A DNA stretch of 22,568 nucleotides from Apostichopus parvimensis (Eukaryota > Echinodermata > Holothuroidea > Aspidochirotida > Stichopodidae): contig KN890281.1 in NCBI GenBank assembly GCA_000934455.1, positions 1 to 22,568 of the forward strand, in the 5' to 3' direction. This document shows, one piece after another, positions 1-9,810 of this stretch. The position numbers and the translations under genes were made by a program. Each line of letters opens with the position of its first letter. The first letter of the stretch is position 1. Under the pieces are notes generated by a model, which ran no database searches, had not been told where the DNA came from, and saw nothing but the letters and a program-made list of their open reading frames with translations.

Positions 1-16
1 AGTATAGTATAGTATA
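1..16. repeat. (AGTAT)3 microsatellite at window edge
   Basis: Three perfect AGTAT units open the window, so the array may continue beyond the left edge. A related string, ATAGTATACTAAC, follows at about 28-40. Confidence 0.8.
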
Positions 17-1076
17 CTAATCTGGTGATAGTATACTAACAGCAGGTCAACATGTCATATTGCCAAAAGTTTATGAACCCCCAAACTACAATACCTTCAA
101 AACATGTTCTATAGTAGTTTCTATAATACACAGTGCCACATAACTGCCTAAACTTTCCTTTCCAAACCCTCACAATTTCTGTCCTGATCTGACTTGTTTA
201 TATATACTTTTCTTTCTTCTTCTACTTCATTCGGGGATGAAAAAGTCACCAGGTCTTTAAAATTGGGTACATATAAATACATGTAAGCACCATCAGATTT
301 TCACTTGGTATGGGGAAGAGTGAAAAAAAGGACATCAGAGGTGAAAATAGATTTGTTGCTAGGGTTTGATAACAGTATCAATTAATGGAGAACCCCACCA
401 GCAGCGGGCAGAACCCTGCCAAAGCAGTGCCTATGACGGGAAATACACAACACTGAGTTCACGTCACATACAATTTCCAGCCTGGAGAGTTGGTGGATGG
501 CGGAGGCTTTGAACTCAAAGTACCCCATGCGGCTTGTACTAAGTAGAAAAACCAACAAAGATATAGCTGGGTTGAAGGCCGATATGAAATGTGCTACAGG
601 GCCAGCTCGCTGAGAACCGTACGTAGGGAGGGCTGCTAATACTTTTGAAGTCGTTAGAGAGATGGCTTACGTCATACTGGTACGTATTTTGGAGCATGAA
701 CGTTAAGTTGTACTTTTTTTTGTGACAATGTACACAATGACTTCCAACAGAGCCGTCGATGTCTGGAACCTGGGTTTATATTCGGAGATGAAAACAAAAA
801 TTTACCAACCATGAACTTGCAACCACACTTTTAATACGATTTAGATACTTTTGTTACCCTGAGTCTGTATACCACCAAATTGCTATGTATTCTATTTCCT
901 GGTGTTGAAATATGCTAGAAATATGCTAGATCGTATCTCTTACAGTTTTAAGTAGGCTACTTTACTTTAATACATGGTAATAAGTACCGAAATAGTTCTT
1001 TGATGGTGTGACTAAAATAAACTTGGACATATATACCAAAGTTTTGAAACCATCTCTCTCCCTCTGATGCCCACAG
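17..1076. other. Non-coding stretch with a CpG-richer patch
   Basis: No open frame of note and no recognisable RNA gene. About 370-680 is richer in CpG and GC than its surroundings and holds a small perfect hairpin (GGCAG-AACC-CTGCC, near 398-411). A minus-strand string near 505 resembles a Pol III B box but has no convincing A box. The last 30 bases are pyrimidine-rich and lead into the acceptor of the next entry. Confidence 0.5.
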
Positions 1077-1079
1077 TAG

Positions 1080-1230
1080 ACCTGTTATTGTCACCATATG
1101 TCGGTTCCCATTAACGGCAAGAGCACCACCGATGATGTCAGAGAGAGCCTATCATCAAACAGATCATTTGAAGTCATTGTTTCTGTCAGTAATTACAACA
1201 GAACTCTGCCGATGAGGGTCAACTTCAAAG
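1080..1230 (+). CDS. Possible internal or first coding exon, unrecognised protein
   Basis: A pyrimidine-rich tract (CATCTCTCTCCCTCTG) leads into CCACAG and then TAG at 1077-1079, giving two candidate acceptors. The block ends at a strong donor, CAAAG|GTAAGA, at 1230/1231. Only the frame containing ATG at 1098 stays open to the donor. Its N-terminal residues from that ATG begin MSVPINGKSTTDDVRESLSS, and the C-terminal end reads EVIVSVSNYNRTLPMRVNFK, an alternating hydrophobic/polar pattern like beta-strand sequence with an N-R-T glycosylation sequon. That frame meets TAG at 1077, so the exon must begin at 1080 or be a first exon starting at 1098. I do not recognise the family. No partner exon was found on this strand, so a chance open frame or a non-coding exon remains possible. 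Confidence 0.35.
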
Positions 1231-1359
1231 GTAAGATAGCCTTGAGATGGTGCCCCCGCACCGTTAGACGCCTTCAGGGCTATCATCCGACCCCCTGGTG
1301 AAGCGGGCCATTGCTCTGGTATTTACACAATCGTTTATGATACTCTTCAAGAATCCTAA

Positions 1360-1373
1360 ATATATATATATAT
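1360..1373. repeat. (TA)n microsatellite
   Basis: Seven TA/AT dinucleotide steps in a row within an AT-rich context. Confidence 0.8.
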
Positions 1374-1419
1374 GTAATAATTGACTTCTGAAATATGTTG
1401 TCAAGATATTTGGGTATGA

Positions 1420-1446
1420 GATGATGATGATGATGATGATGATGAT
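1420..1446. repeat. (GAT)9 microsatellite
   Basis: Nine uninterrupted GAT trinucleotides. The minus strand reads ATC and gives artefactual poly-His and poly-Ile open frames. Confidence 0.95.
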
Positions 1447-1527
1447 ATAGGTCAATGCATGTGTTCTTAAAGTGGCATTTTGCCAAACGAAATTCAATTA
1501 ATATACCTGGTCTATATTTATTTATTT

Positions 1528-1552
1528 GGGGTGGGGGGGGGTGGGAGGTGGG
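1528..1552 (+). repeat. G-rich tract, potential G-quadruplex
   Basis: G runs of 4, 9, 3 and 3 separated by single T or A/GT bases, which satisfies the usual four-run quadruplex pattern on the plus strand. Confidence 0.6.
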
Positions 1553-2309
1553 AGATTGTGCAGTGATATCAAATTGAGATTTTCTGAACATAGATTATTT
1601 TTATAGATCTTAAATATTAGACAAGTTTCAAACCTTTGGAAGGATATGACATTTAGACATATTGTAGTTAATTTCAGTGATATAAGTTTAATGACCACAA
1701 AAATACACTGCCAGTCTACAGTGTAGCTATAGTGGTACCTTGATACCACTTGACACTACTGTGGACATTCACCCCGTATTCAGTACATTTGTTGTGTGTG
1801 ATAATCTCATTCAAAATCTGTTGAAATTTGTTTTAAAGCTCATATGGTTTTCAAGACACACACATTTGATAAATTTTGTGCAAACTAAAGTATCACGTGG
1901 AGTGTTTGCGCTTATTAAAATTACTTAATTTTAGACCTTAATAAGACCTTAAAAGCCCACATATATCATTTGAATACTGTGATGTTCCTCTTTTTCAAAG
2001 AAGACAATACAATATTACCAAACCTTGCCTTGGGCCACAAACCCGTGTTCAGTGTCCTTGAAACGAAAAAGTGTGAAAACAAATAACATAACCGAAAATT
2101 ATGTTCTTAATAATAAGTTTTCTTTACAAAAACTTTGTCATCCAGTCCTATTTTTCACATTATTATATTTAGTCACATACAAGATGAAATTCATGAAATT
2201 ATCAAAGTTGTTTGCTTTTACTTTAAATACTGTGTGAAGCAAATGCTTGACCAAATTACAACTAATTGAACTTAAAAACTCTCATGCAAGTAAATGCTGA
2301 TTGCAGATT

Positions 2310-2322
2310 GGGGGGGGGGGGG
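2310..2322 (+). repeat. G13 homopolymer
   Basis: Thirteen consecutive G in otherwise AT-rich sequence. One of several long G or C homopolymers in the window. Confidence 0.85.
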
Positions 2323-2383
2323 ACAGAATTCCAGCAGAATCATTATAAGCATTTGGAATGATAAACTTGAAAGATTGCGGGCA

Positions 2384-2418
2384 GTGAACTCAGAGAGGTT
2401 CATTTTTGGGGCACAGTG
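2384..2418 (+). repeat. Short copy of a dispersed repeat (relative at 14374)
   Basis: The 35 bases here, with internal strings AGAGAGG, TCATTT and GGGCACAGTG in that order, align to 14374-14407 with only a few differences and one small gap. The GGTCA..GGG..CACAGTG part also aligns to the left arm of the inverted-repeat element at 11115-11433. No terminal repeats are visible at this copy. Confidence 0.45.
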
Positions 2419-3849
2419 AAAGAAGGTTGCCCATGTAGATCATGTCCTGTGGGCTACGTAAGATCTGAGTGCATATATGAATATATATAAATTGACCCTT
2501 AAATAAGTGAAAGGGTTGAATATTAATATTACATATAATTTTTATTTATTTTATTATTGCTAATTTTATTTTATTTTTTTGGTTGTTTAAATTTTGGATC
2601 TCTGGAATAAACTTGTTAGAGCAACTGGTGACCTAAAAACTGAAAACTAGTCAAATTATAAATCAGCAATTTGAACTTCACAGAAGAAAGAAAAAAAAAG
2701 AGTTCTGTGGAATAATCCCACAATGATTATGTAGATATCTATCATTCTATAATATCTATCTCTCTTTCACTTCAGGTCCCAGCTGTTTGAATTTCTTCAA
2801 CTTTTAACTGCACCATATGCCACATTCCTTGGTTTCATTACCCCCTCTGTTCTGCCTTACAGTAATCATTTACCATCATTCATTCCACTATTTCACTTTA
2901 TGTACCAGAATACCCCTTCTGTGACTACTACTATCTTGCCCTACAATAAACCCATAAAAAACACTCTTCCTCTCTCTCCCTGGCTGGTAAAGCAACTGTC
3001 CCCCTTACTCAAGACCCCTTTATGGCTCCCTCGAGATACACTTGGGTTTATTAAAGGGGGTGAAAGCATTCTTTCCCCAAAATTTTTTTTTTAAAAACCC
3101 ACATAGATGACCTTATCTGACCCCTGGAAACCCACACAGCTCAACAGCTGCAGTTTTGGTAAATGACATATAACAGCTCATTTGCATAAATCCATATCTT
3201 TGCTGCCAGTGGTTAATACTAACAGTTTTGAAACAGGGAAATAATCTCATAGTTATGTGTGCCATGTGGTACTGGGGGTGTGGCCTATCAACTTATTTAT
3301 GGTTTTAAGAGAAACAAAAACAAAAAAAATCAAGATTTGAGTTGTTGAAAAAAAAAACAACCTACTGTAGACAGTGTTCTTTATCAAAGAGAGGAAATGT
3401 CAATTCTCAAAAGACTGATGTCAAAATAGATTTGCTGGGACACAAAACACCAGGGTTAATTGCTGGCACCAGTTAACGACCAAAAAGCAGGCCTAAAGCC
3501 TCTAGGAGACCCACGTTTGAAGCGGCTAGTTTATAGTTTTAGATTTGGAAAGTGTTGTCGACCTTATATTTTTGAAGACAATCCCCATGAAAAAATAATA
3601 ATAAATGCCATTCACTACATAGACTCTTCCAGTTTTCTTCATCTGAAACTACAAAATGTGTGATCAAAAGTCTAAAATTTTGGGCAACTTTCCAAATTTG
3701 TGTTTATTTCTTCATGTTGTTTAATTTACTTGCACACCAAAAAGTGAAAGCTACTGGCTGGTGACTAAACTTCCCTAAGCTTAATAGAATCGTTAGTTAT
3801 ATATACTCGATAATGAACCTTCATTAGTGAAAGCATCTACAACAAGGAT
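2419..3849. other. Non-coding; pyrimidine-rich open stretch 2777-3094
   Basis: A good-looking plus-strand acceptor (CTCTCTTTCACTTCAG, ending 2775) precedes about 318 open bases ending at a stop just after 3091. The reading is dominated by Ser, Leu, Pro, Thr and Phe, as expected of a pyrimidine-rich strand that simply lacks stops, and it ends in a T-run-encoded Phe tail. There is no donor of quality. I regard it as non-coding. The rest, to 3849, holds A-rich runs near 3310-3360 and nothing gene-like. Confidence 0.5.
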
Positions 3850-3860
3850 GGGGGGGGGGG
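3850..3860 (+). repeat. G11 homopolymer
   Basis: Eleven consecutive G, just upstream of the 14-bp tandem repeat at 3888. Confidence 0.85.
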
Positions 3861-3887
3861 TCTCAATTATGTACTTATGAGGATCAG

Positions 3888-3929
3888 AGATCTTTGGATG
3901 GAGAATCTTTGAATGAGATCTTTGGATGG
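3888..3929. repeat. 14-bp tandem repeat, three units
   Basis: Units at 3888-3901, 3902-3915 and 3916-3929. The first and third are identical (AGATCTTTGGATGG); the middle one is AGAATCTTTGAATG. Confidence 0.85.
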
Positions 3930-4070
3930 AGCAAAGGGGCCAGCCAGAAGAAATGAACAATCTCATTATATACAGCAGTACTACCTAAATTGAGAATCTG
4001 CAAGGATAAAGGTTGGTAGGTGGCGAAACATTTATAAAGCTCGATCCACATTCCAAATTTGCGGCACATT

Positions 4071-4110
4071 GTGGGCCGGATTTGACCCGTGGGCCACCTA
4101 AAAAGAACCC
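4071..4110. mobile_element. GC-rich scrap resembling a hAT-type transposon segment
   Basis: GTGGGCCGGATTTGACCCGT followed by GGGCCACC is a GC-rich, CpG-containing island in AT-rich DNA. From memory, wording of this kind (GGGCCGGATTTGGCCCG...) occurs in animal hAT elements of the Zaphod type. No transposase frame and no terminal inverted repeats are visible, so at most this is a relic. Assignment is by remembered resemblance only. Confidence 0.25.
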
Positions 4111-4163
4111 TTGATTTATGATATATCCTAGTTTATTCAAAGTCTGTCATCTTTCTTTGAGTT

Positions 4164-4387
4164 AGGATGGCCATTGACATCAGATCAAATTGGAGGACAG
4201 ATACCCAGAGGGGTAGAGAGGCCAGCACAGGGCCCGGGCCCAATAACGTCACTGGAACCCATTTCGGAGATGAGATGACATGGGTTGGTTATCATGAACC
4301 ATGTTTCAAGACTTGCGGAAATCCTGAACCGGGACTGTCCGGGCCTACTGCCGGTTGTCTGACTACCCGCTACTTTGAGTTACATTG
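4164..4387 (+). other. GC-richer block with open frame, possible terminal exon
   Basis: TCATCTTTCTTTGAGTTAG gives a fair acceptor ending at 4165. The frame from ATG 4167 is open for 73 codons to TGA at 4386-4388. It is unlike its AT-rich surroundings, with mixed codons and three Cys in the second half (EPCFKTCGNPEPGLSGPTAGC). A second frame is also open for about 37 codons, to a TGA near 4277, which weakens the coding case. I recognise no domain, and no polyadenylation signal lies close downstream. It could equally be an old transposon remnant adjoining the fragment at 4071. Confidence 0.25.
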
Positions 4388-5154
4388 AAGTTGGTACACA
4401 AAAGTTTGGAAATCAGGCTAAAAAAATCGGCCATGTAATTAATCACAAACACTTAGCTGCTTTAATCATTTCAAAACAGATGAACAGATAACCTGACCTG
4501 GTAAAGAGTAAAAATATGGCTGTACCAGGATTGATGGTCTCCATGGTACTGACTGGATGGATGCTTTAGGGATATGGACTCCAACCAACAGTACCCGATC
4601 TATCCCCAAGGATTATGGTTTCCAGACAGCATGGCAATATATCCATGGCAATTAATGTCAAACAAATGTCTCAACGGAAATCATTTATCAATATTACTCA
4701 TAAGGTTTACGGTGGAATGAGAAGAAACTGAAACAAAGAAAATATTATCAAAACTTGAAAATGAAATGTTATATCAATGGCTAAAAATGAAATATGTATT
4801 CTTGCATCTTGGCTGGGTACACCAGGTGCATGTATACTGTGTGACCAATGTGAACATCAACTGGAGTTTATGAAACCCAACAAGACATTGAAACCAGAAT
4901 TAAGAAATGTTGAGGCTTAAAGGAGAGGTTCTCATAGATGGTCTCTGCATTTGCATTCCCCCATCCCACCTTCCCCCACCAATCCCTCCCCCTGCCCATT
5001 TTTACTTTAAATTTAAAAAGTCAAACATAGAGGGCCAGCTTGTTTATTCTATGTAGCTTACAACATGTAAATGAAATAACTACAAGAGCAAAATGGATTA
5101 GATACTGGAGGGTCATTGACTCTTCCACCCAAATATCTTTCTAACATTCCTTCT

Positions 5155-5170
5155 CCCCCCCCCCCCCCCC
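5155..5170 (-). repeat. C16 homopolymer
   Basis: Sixteen consecutive C on the plus strand, flanked by TTCT and TCATCTCTCT. Confidence 0.85.
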
Positions 5171-5233
5171 TCATCTCTCTTGACAATATTAATCTCCTTG
5201 AATGTATCATGCATCACCCTGCTATCTTGGACA

Positions 5234-5246
5234 AGGTCAAAGGTCA
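5234..5246 (+). promoter_or_regulatory. Perfect DR1 nuclear-receptor-type motif
   Basis: AGGTCA-A-AGGTCA is two perfect half-sites in direct repeat with one-base spacing, the form bound by RXR/PPAR, HNF4 and COUP-TF type receptors. Whether it is used is unknown. A second perfect copy on the other strand lies at 7634-7646, with looser copies at 6208 and 18144. Confidence 0.4.
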
Positions 5247-6093
5247 CTCAGAGGCATATAGATGACATGGTGTGCAATACATTCTCCTTCTGTGGTGTTT
5301 TGGTATTTATTTACCCCAGACAAAACTGAATTTCATTTAGAAAACCTGAGAACTTTTCTCCTGTAGGAGATCTTATTGCTACAGTAGACTTCACAATGTA
5401 TTTTTCCTACTACTCTTTGCTATGCAAAACATGCATTTCCACTTCAGTAAAAATACCACTTATCCAAATGTATAACTAAGAAAGGGAATTATGTTGCTCA
5501 CTTTTGGTGAACAACATATTCCCATTAATTACAAAATAAAGATATATCTGGTGCATAGAAAATTCCCTACATGGTCGCAGAACACCGGTTCCCCGCCCCG
5601 CCTCCCCTTCCCCCTCCTGTATTTAGAAAGTTACTAACCTAACTTCCAAAATTTAAAGTCTTTATAATTATGCAGATGCCATTCCAATGGGCTGGGGGGA
5701 GGCTTGAGTGAGAAAGTGGGGGGAGAAAATTGGGCAACGAAATTTCACGGAATATAAAAATCTTCTGTCTGTCTGTCTTGTAGTCATCACCACTTCATTT
5801 ATTTATTTTTTTTTCCTTATATGATGCTTTAATGAAGGAAACCCTCAAAAAAACACAAACAAGTTACAAGATGATGAAAAGAGGGTGGTGTTGATGTAGG
5901 GCTGAAACCTATATATTTGTCATTTCCTTCAGAGAAAAATATTTTCTCATTATTCCCAATTTCTTCTTCTTTCTTTTTTCTGATACAAGTTTCTTGACAG
6001 ATTAGTTTCAAAGGTCTGCAGGGGCTAAATATTCTAGGAGCTCCAGATAATCATCAGAAATAAGGGGTTTCTGGTTGGGTTAAGGGTGACCTA

Positions 6094-6107
6094 GTTACCA
6101 TAGCAAC
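6094..6107. promoter_or_regulatory. Perfect RFX X-box
   Basis: GTTACCATAGCAAC matches the palindromic RFX consensus GTHRCC-NN-RGYAAC at every position. RFX factors use such sites in promoters and enhancers of ciliary genes and others. It lies about 0.9 kb left of the CpG island starting near 6990. The half-site CCATAGCAAC recurs in three of the four units of the 12045 array (CCATGGCAAC in the fourth). Confidence 0.5.
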
Positions 6108-6989
6108 AAGACTTGTCAAAAGAGGGAAACTGCAGTCCTTTTTTTCAGAGTTATTTTGTGCCTGTCCTGTTGTGACAAAGAATTTTTATGAAGATGGAAG
6201 GCTTTGAAGGTCAGAGGTTAAGATGCTATCAAGCAACACTATACTGGCATTTGCTCCAGAGGAATTTTCTTCTGGTGGGAAGAGAATTGTTGTAAAACAA
6301 ACAAATACAAAAGGGGAGGAAGAAAGGTGAAGATTAAGTTAAAGCAGGCTGTTTGGTTTTATAGTATTTACTACAATAATCCCTGTGAAATCAACTCAAC
6401 TGTGAAAGAAGAGACCTTATAGTACTGTCCTGGTTGAAAGTATTATCAAAGATTACAAGTAGATGAGCAAAATCACTTTGACATCATGATGAAATTGGCC
6501 ATGAAATTTTAACAGAATGAGGAAAGGAAAACAACTTATACAGTGTTTTAATTATTTACCTTAAGACATGTTTACAGCTACTCTTTCCTATTCTGGTTTC
6601 TGATAAACTTAACAGAGTACAAATTCCCAAAGTGCTGTACAGAAAGTAGCATATGTGTTAATTTAATACTTTGTGCACACTGTACGTTCATACAGAAAGG
6701 GTTGCTACGTTGGAAATTTAAACCACACCCAAGAGAAGAACTTCAACCAAGAATGGACATACATTTCCATAGCCTGACCTCTTCCATGGCCCCTCTATTT
6801 CTCCCCAATAATATTCCCTTCTCCTCACCCCCGCCCCCTCCCCCTCCCCCACTCACAAACGGTAATCATTATCACAAATCTTTGAATTTTCAAACAGTCT
6901 TAGTTTGTTGCCAGCCTTAATTCGTCCCATCTTTTAATGTAATTAGTATCAAATTGAAGCCACATCAAAGATAAGACCTACAAGGGAGC
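6108..6989. other. Non-coding stretch
   Basis: Contains a DR1-like site (AGGTCA-G-AGGTTA, 6208-6220) and a C-rich tract at about 6820-6852 (CACCCCCGCCCCCTCCCCCT). The open frame spanning that tract is a proline-run artefact. Confidence 0.5.
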
Positions 6990-7633
6990 ACAGACTTTAT
7001 GATAGCTCCCCTACCGGGATGAACCATTTACCCGCCGTTTATACCCGAATGGCAATCTCATCTAGCGATGATGTGACTGACCAATCGGCACCCCTGATGG
7101 AAATTGGGTGAGACATGTGTCCAAAAGATGGCACAATCCCCTCGTTTCTTTGATACCAATCTATAGGCAGCTCCTGTGGTCTACGGTCTTAAGGAGAAAC
7201 TGGTCGGAGGCGGTGCTGGAGAGTCAAACCACCCCCATCGTTTTGTTTACCTTCTAAAAGAGTGCTAACCCGCCATGATATGGCCGACACTGATGTAGTA
7301 AACTAGGCGGACCACACAGGTTGCGTCGCTCGGGATGCGGCAAGGTGTTTTGCTCAAGAAAGCCTCCTCTGTGACCGACCCAAGGGTTTGGGTGTGTAAC
7401 TACTTGAGGAGTTATATATACATATTATAGAGACCTGAGCTGGGAATGAAATTAACGCCGGGACGTATCTATTGAGCACATCACCGATCAGCTAATACAT
7501 CCTTCAAACCACAATTGAATCTATCTAGCTCTGAAGCGATATTCCTTGAAAAATAAAACCTTCACCGATGCAAATCTGACGGTACCCCCTGGGTCAGCTA
7601 AGGTTAATAGCAAAATGCTACAGTATCAAACCC

Positions 7634-7646
7634 TGACCTCTGACCT
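7634..7646 (-). promoter_or_regulatory. Perfect DR1 motif inside the CpG island
   Basis: TGACCT-C-TGACCT on the plus strand reads AGGTCA-G-AGGTCA on the minus strand. It sits 46 bases from the X-box-like site. Confidence 0.4.
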
Positions 7647-7692
7647 CCGTCCTGGCAGCGAAAAACCACTGAGAAGGGAAACACGATAAGCG

Positions 7693-7706
7693 GTTGCCAG
7701 GGAAAC
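7693..7706 (+). promoter_or_regulatory. RFX X-box-like site inside the CpG island
   Basis: GTTGCCAGGGAAAC matches the RFX palindrome GTTRCC-NN-RGNAAC in both half-sites; only the usual AT spacer is AG instead. Confidence 0.4.
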
Positions 7707-8430
7707 AAAATGAGACCATGCTGAGAGAGGAATGCCCGCACTGTGAACGTTTCGGGATGGTGCACTTATTTCTGTGAACAAAAAATGATTACTAGATGGG
7801 GGCCAACCCTAGCGTCATAGGAATGTGTTTATTTCTACTATTACAGTGTGTGAATATCCATGTACCGGTTCCGTGACGGAGACCCAGGCAGCGTCAAGCG
7901 TACCAAATCGAATCTCCGAGATTGTTAAGTATCGCCGGCTCAGCGGGAGAGCAATATTCTATCACCTCGTCCTTAATCAGATAAGCACTGACTGTTTGTT
8001 TTGTGCAAAGTTTAAACTTCCAGCCACCAGAAGGAGAATTAGAGAGAGCAAAAACAAAGAAGGAAAAAAAGTAACGTTTACAGACCATAACAGAGACTCA
8101 AAATCCCTCAAAAAGTGCGTTTGTTGTTACAAGAAATATCGCACCGGTGTCTCCCCAAGTAGCAGAGTTTGTATGCATCTCGGTTTCTAGAATTTAGGTA
8201 GTACTAGCAAAGGTTGCTTCCGTTGCATCTGAATGTGGCGGCAAATCAAATCGACTGGAGAGAAGACGGCTTACCCTGTAATCAAACGGCCGGCCCCTTC
8301 TTAATAAAGGACATGTTTCTACGGTGCTCACAATTAATTAAGAAACATCTTTCTTGTAACAAATCTCATTGACAAATGGGAGAGCTAATTCAGCCATTTT
8401 TAGATGTGAAAATATACACACTGTACTCAC

Positions 8431-8484
8431 CGAAAGTTGCAAATGAGTTCTGAAGACTTCTCTGCCTCTTACTTCAGAGGAATA
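8431..8484 (-). CDS. Candidate 54-bp minus-strand exon
   Basis: On the minus strand a long pyrimidine tract (TTTGTTCTTTTCTTTTCACC then TTTTAG) ends exactly at 8485, and a strong donor GTGAGTAC follows 8431. Of the three frames only one is open, and it spans the exon in phase 0 at both ends: YSSEVRGREVFRTHLQLS (18 residues). The other two frames hit stops. This is the best-supported splice pair in the window. The peptide is too short to place and I do not recognise it. It lies just to the right of the CpG island, so it would belong to a gene transcribed leftwards across the window. Neighbouring exons are not established. A chance pairing of good signals cannot be excluded. Confidence 0.42.
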
Positions 8485-9423
8485 CTAAAAGGTGAAAAGA
8501 AAAGAACAAATTCAAGATTGACTCAGTAAACACTTTCCAGAAATTGCAATCTGTGTGGTTCATCTCTATAGTTGTACAAAAATTTACATTGATAAGATTT
8601 TGTTATCAAAGTGATTAAACCTAAACTACAGGTGTAATAGCAATATATCTTCACACACCCAATTAAGTGTCAAGAAACTCACCATCCCTTTCTGTGTTAG
8701 TAGAGACAACCCTCTAACCTTTTGTAAATATTTCAAAAAAAAAAATACTGTAGTAATTATTATTTCCAAAACAACTTCCAAGATAAACTGTAATACAAGA
8801 TTATAACCTTACATAATGATAAAAATAATCCACACTCAATCTAGATAAAGTTAGATCATTAATCCAGCATTTATTAAAGCTCTCTTCACTTTCTTCAGCA
8901 TTGTTCATGACTATATTTTATTTTTTTCAGTTTTCCTTCCTCCTTCCCCCTCCCCTTCTCCACCCCCTCTTTCTTGCAGTCAAATTTTACTTACACTTGA
9001 ACAAAGTTGACAGAAAAATGTTTTGCTCATTTTCTTTGACTTAAAACAGTTGTGGACGCAAAAATAAATCAACGTTAATACAGGAAACACACTTGACTCT
9101 TTTCCTCAAATGATTAGTTTAAATCATAGATCATTAGAATGGCTGGCTGCCCTGTTACCCCCCACCACCAGAAATAACTCCATCATTGCCCAGCAACCAG
9201 ACACAGAATACTATCTCTAACTGATTTATTAACCTGTAACCAAGAAAACATCATCAAAACAAAACCTTATAAACCACCACTGTCTATAAAAATTCTCAAG
9301 AATATAAACATTTTGATGTTTCACCATGATCCATCCAAATGCTCAGTTAGTAGTACTAAGCCTAATAATGAGTTTTACAAATATTTGAAAATTGTACAAT
9401 TTGCAAAATGAATTAAAGGGGAG
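8485..9423. other. Non-coding, AT-rich
   Basis: No convincing exon. 8930-8978 is a long plus-strand pyrimidine tract ending TTTCTTGCAG, a textbook acceptor in form, but every following frame closes within about 60 bases. Two minus-strand GTGAGT/GTAAGT strings (near 8680 and 8985) lack good partner acceptors. Confidence 0.5.
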
Positions 9424-9810
9424 ACATGAAAGTTTCTATAGCTTAAAGATCTGCTTTATTAATTGGCTCCAATTATAGCTAGGAAAGTTTTGTGATTACG
9501 TGATCGACCTGCCGCGGTCGTAAATCGACCTCAATTTAGCCTGCATAGCTTCTTAACACCATTAGGCTCTTTGTGTAAACACTGTGTGGAAATATGTTCA
9601 TGTCTACAGTGTAGTTAATCATACAGCATTCACACAAAAACCCGCATACAAGGAAAAATATGTGGCAGGCATTGCAGACTAATTGGTAAAAAGAGGTCAT
9701 TTTACGACCAAGGCAGGTTGATTACGTAATCTCAAGAAACTTTTCCATGATAGTGTGCTATAGTTGGGGTCTATACAGCAGAACTTTAAGTTCAAAGATA
9801 TTGCTCATGT
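9424..9810. mobile_element. Hairpin-type inverted-repeat element (MITE-like)
   Basis: Left arm 9424-9540 and right arm 9681-9810 are imperfect inverted copies. Shared strings in order on the left strand are ACATGA, CTTAAAG, CTGCT, CCAAYTATAGC, GGAAA, GATTACGT, GACCTGCC, GGTCGTAAA and GACCTC; each has its complement in mirror order in the right arm. About 140 bases lie between. It has no coding capacity. This size and architecture is that of a non-autonomous, foldback DNA transposon. A target-site duplication was not evident at the ends I chose, so the boundaries may be off by tens of bases. The right arm carries a deletion/insertion near 9745-9760. Confidence 0.6.

Larger units (their letters stand above)
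1231..2309. other. Non-coding, intron-like AT-rich stretch
   Basis: Apart from the simple repeats listed separately, there is nothing gene-like. Short open frames on the minus strand opposite 1420-1446 are just the GAT microsatellite translated as runs of Ile or His. Confidence 0.55.
4388..6093. other. Non-coding stretch
   Basis: No exon-like block with paired splice sites on either strand. It contains pyrimidine-rich segments (4955-4995, 5145-5185, 5585-5615), the C16 run and the DR1 site listed separately, and A/T-rich sequence elsewhere. Confidence 0.55.
6990..8330. promoter_or_regulatory. CpG island, promoter candidate
   Basis: By eye, CpG occurs about 24 times in 7000-7500 and about 36 times in 7500-8300, several times the rate of the flanks, with GC near 48%. 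The region holds a perfect DR1 (7634-7646), an X-box-like site (7693-7706), a TATA-like TTATATATA near 7411 and a fair plus-strand acceptor (CTATTACAG, ending 7846). On the minus strand there is a strong donor, ACAGG|GTAAGC, near 8275. A plus-strand open stretch from the acceptor to the stop at 8188-8190 (about 114 codons) is Lys/Arg/Cys-rich, with no family resemblance and no ATG start in frame. It is most economically a promoter or first-exon region in a mosaic-methylated genome. A recently inserted element is the alternative. Confidence 0.5.

Noticed and set aside
495-560. Possible tRNA-derived SINE (B-box-like GTTCAAAGC on the minus strand)
   Set aside because: A box is imperfect and too close, no tRNA fold could be drawn, and no second copy was seen.
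1264-1591. Overlapping minus-strand open frames with runs of Ile and His
   Set aside because: They are the GAT microsatellite and the G-rich tract translated; no start, splice or family evidence.
2777-3094. Open stretch of about 106 codons after a good acceptor
   Set aside because: Composition is that of a pyrimidine-rich strand without stops (Ser, Leu, Pro, Thr, Phe), with a poly-T tail and no donor or homology.
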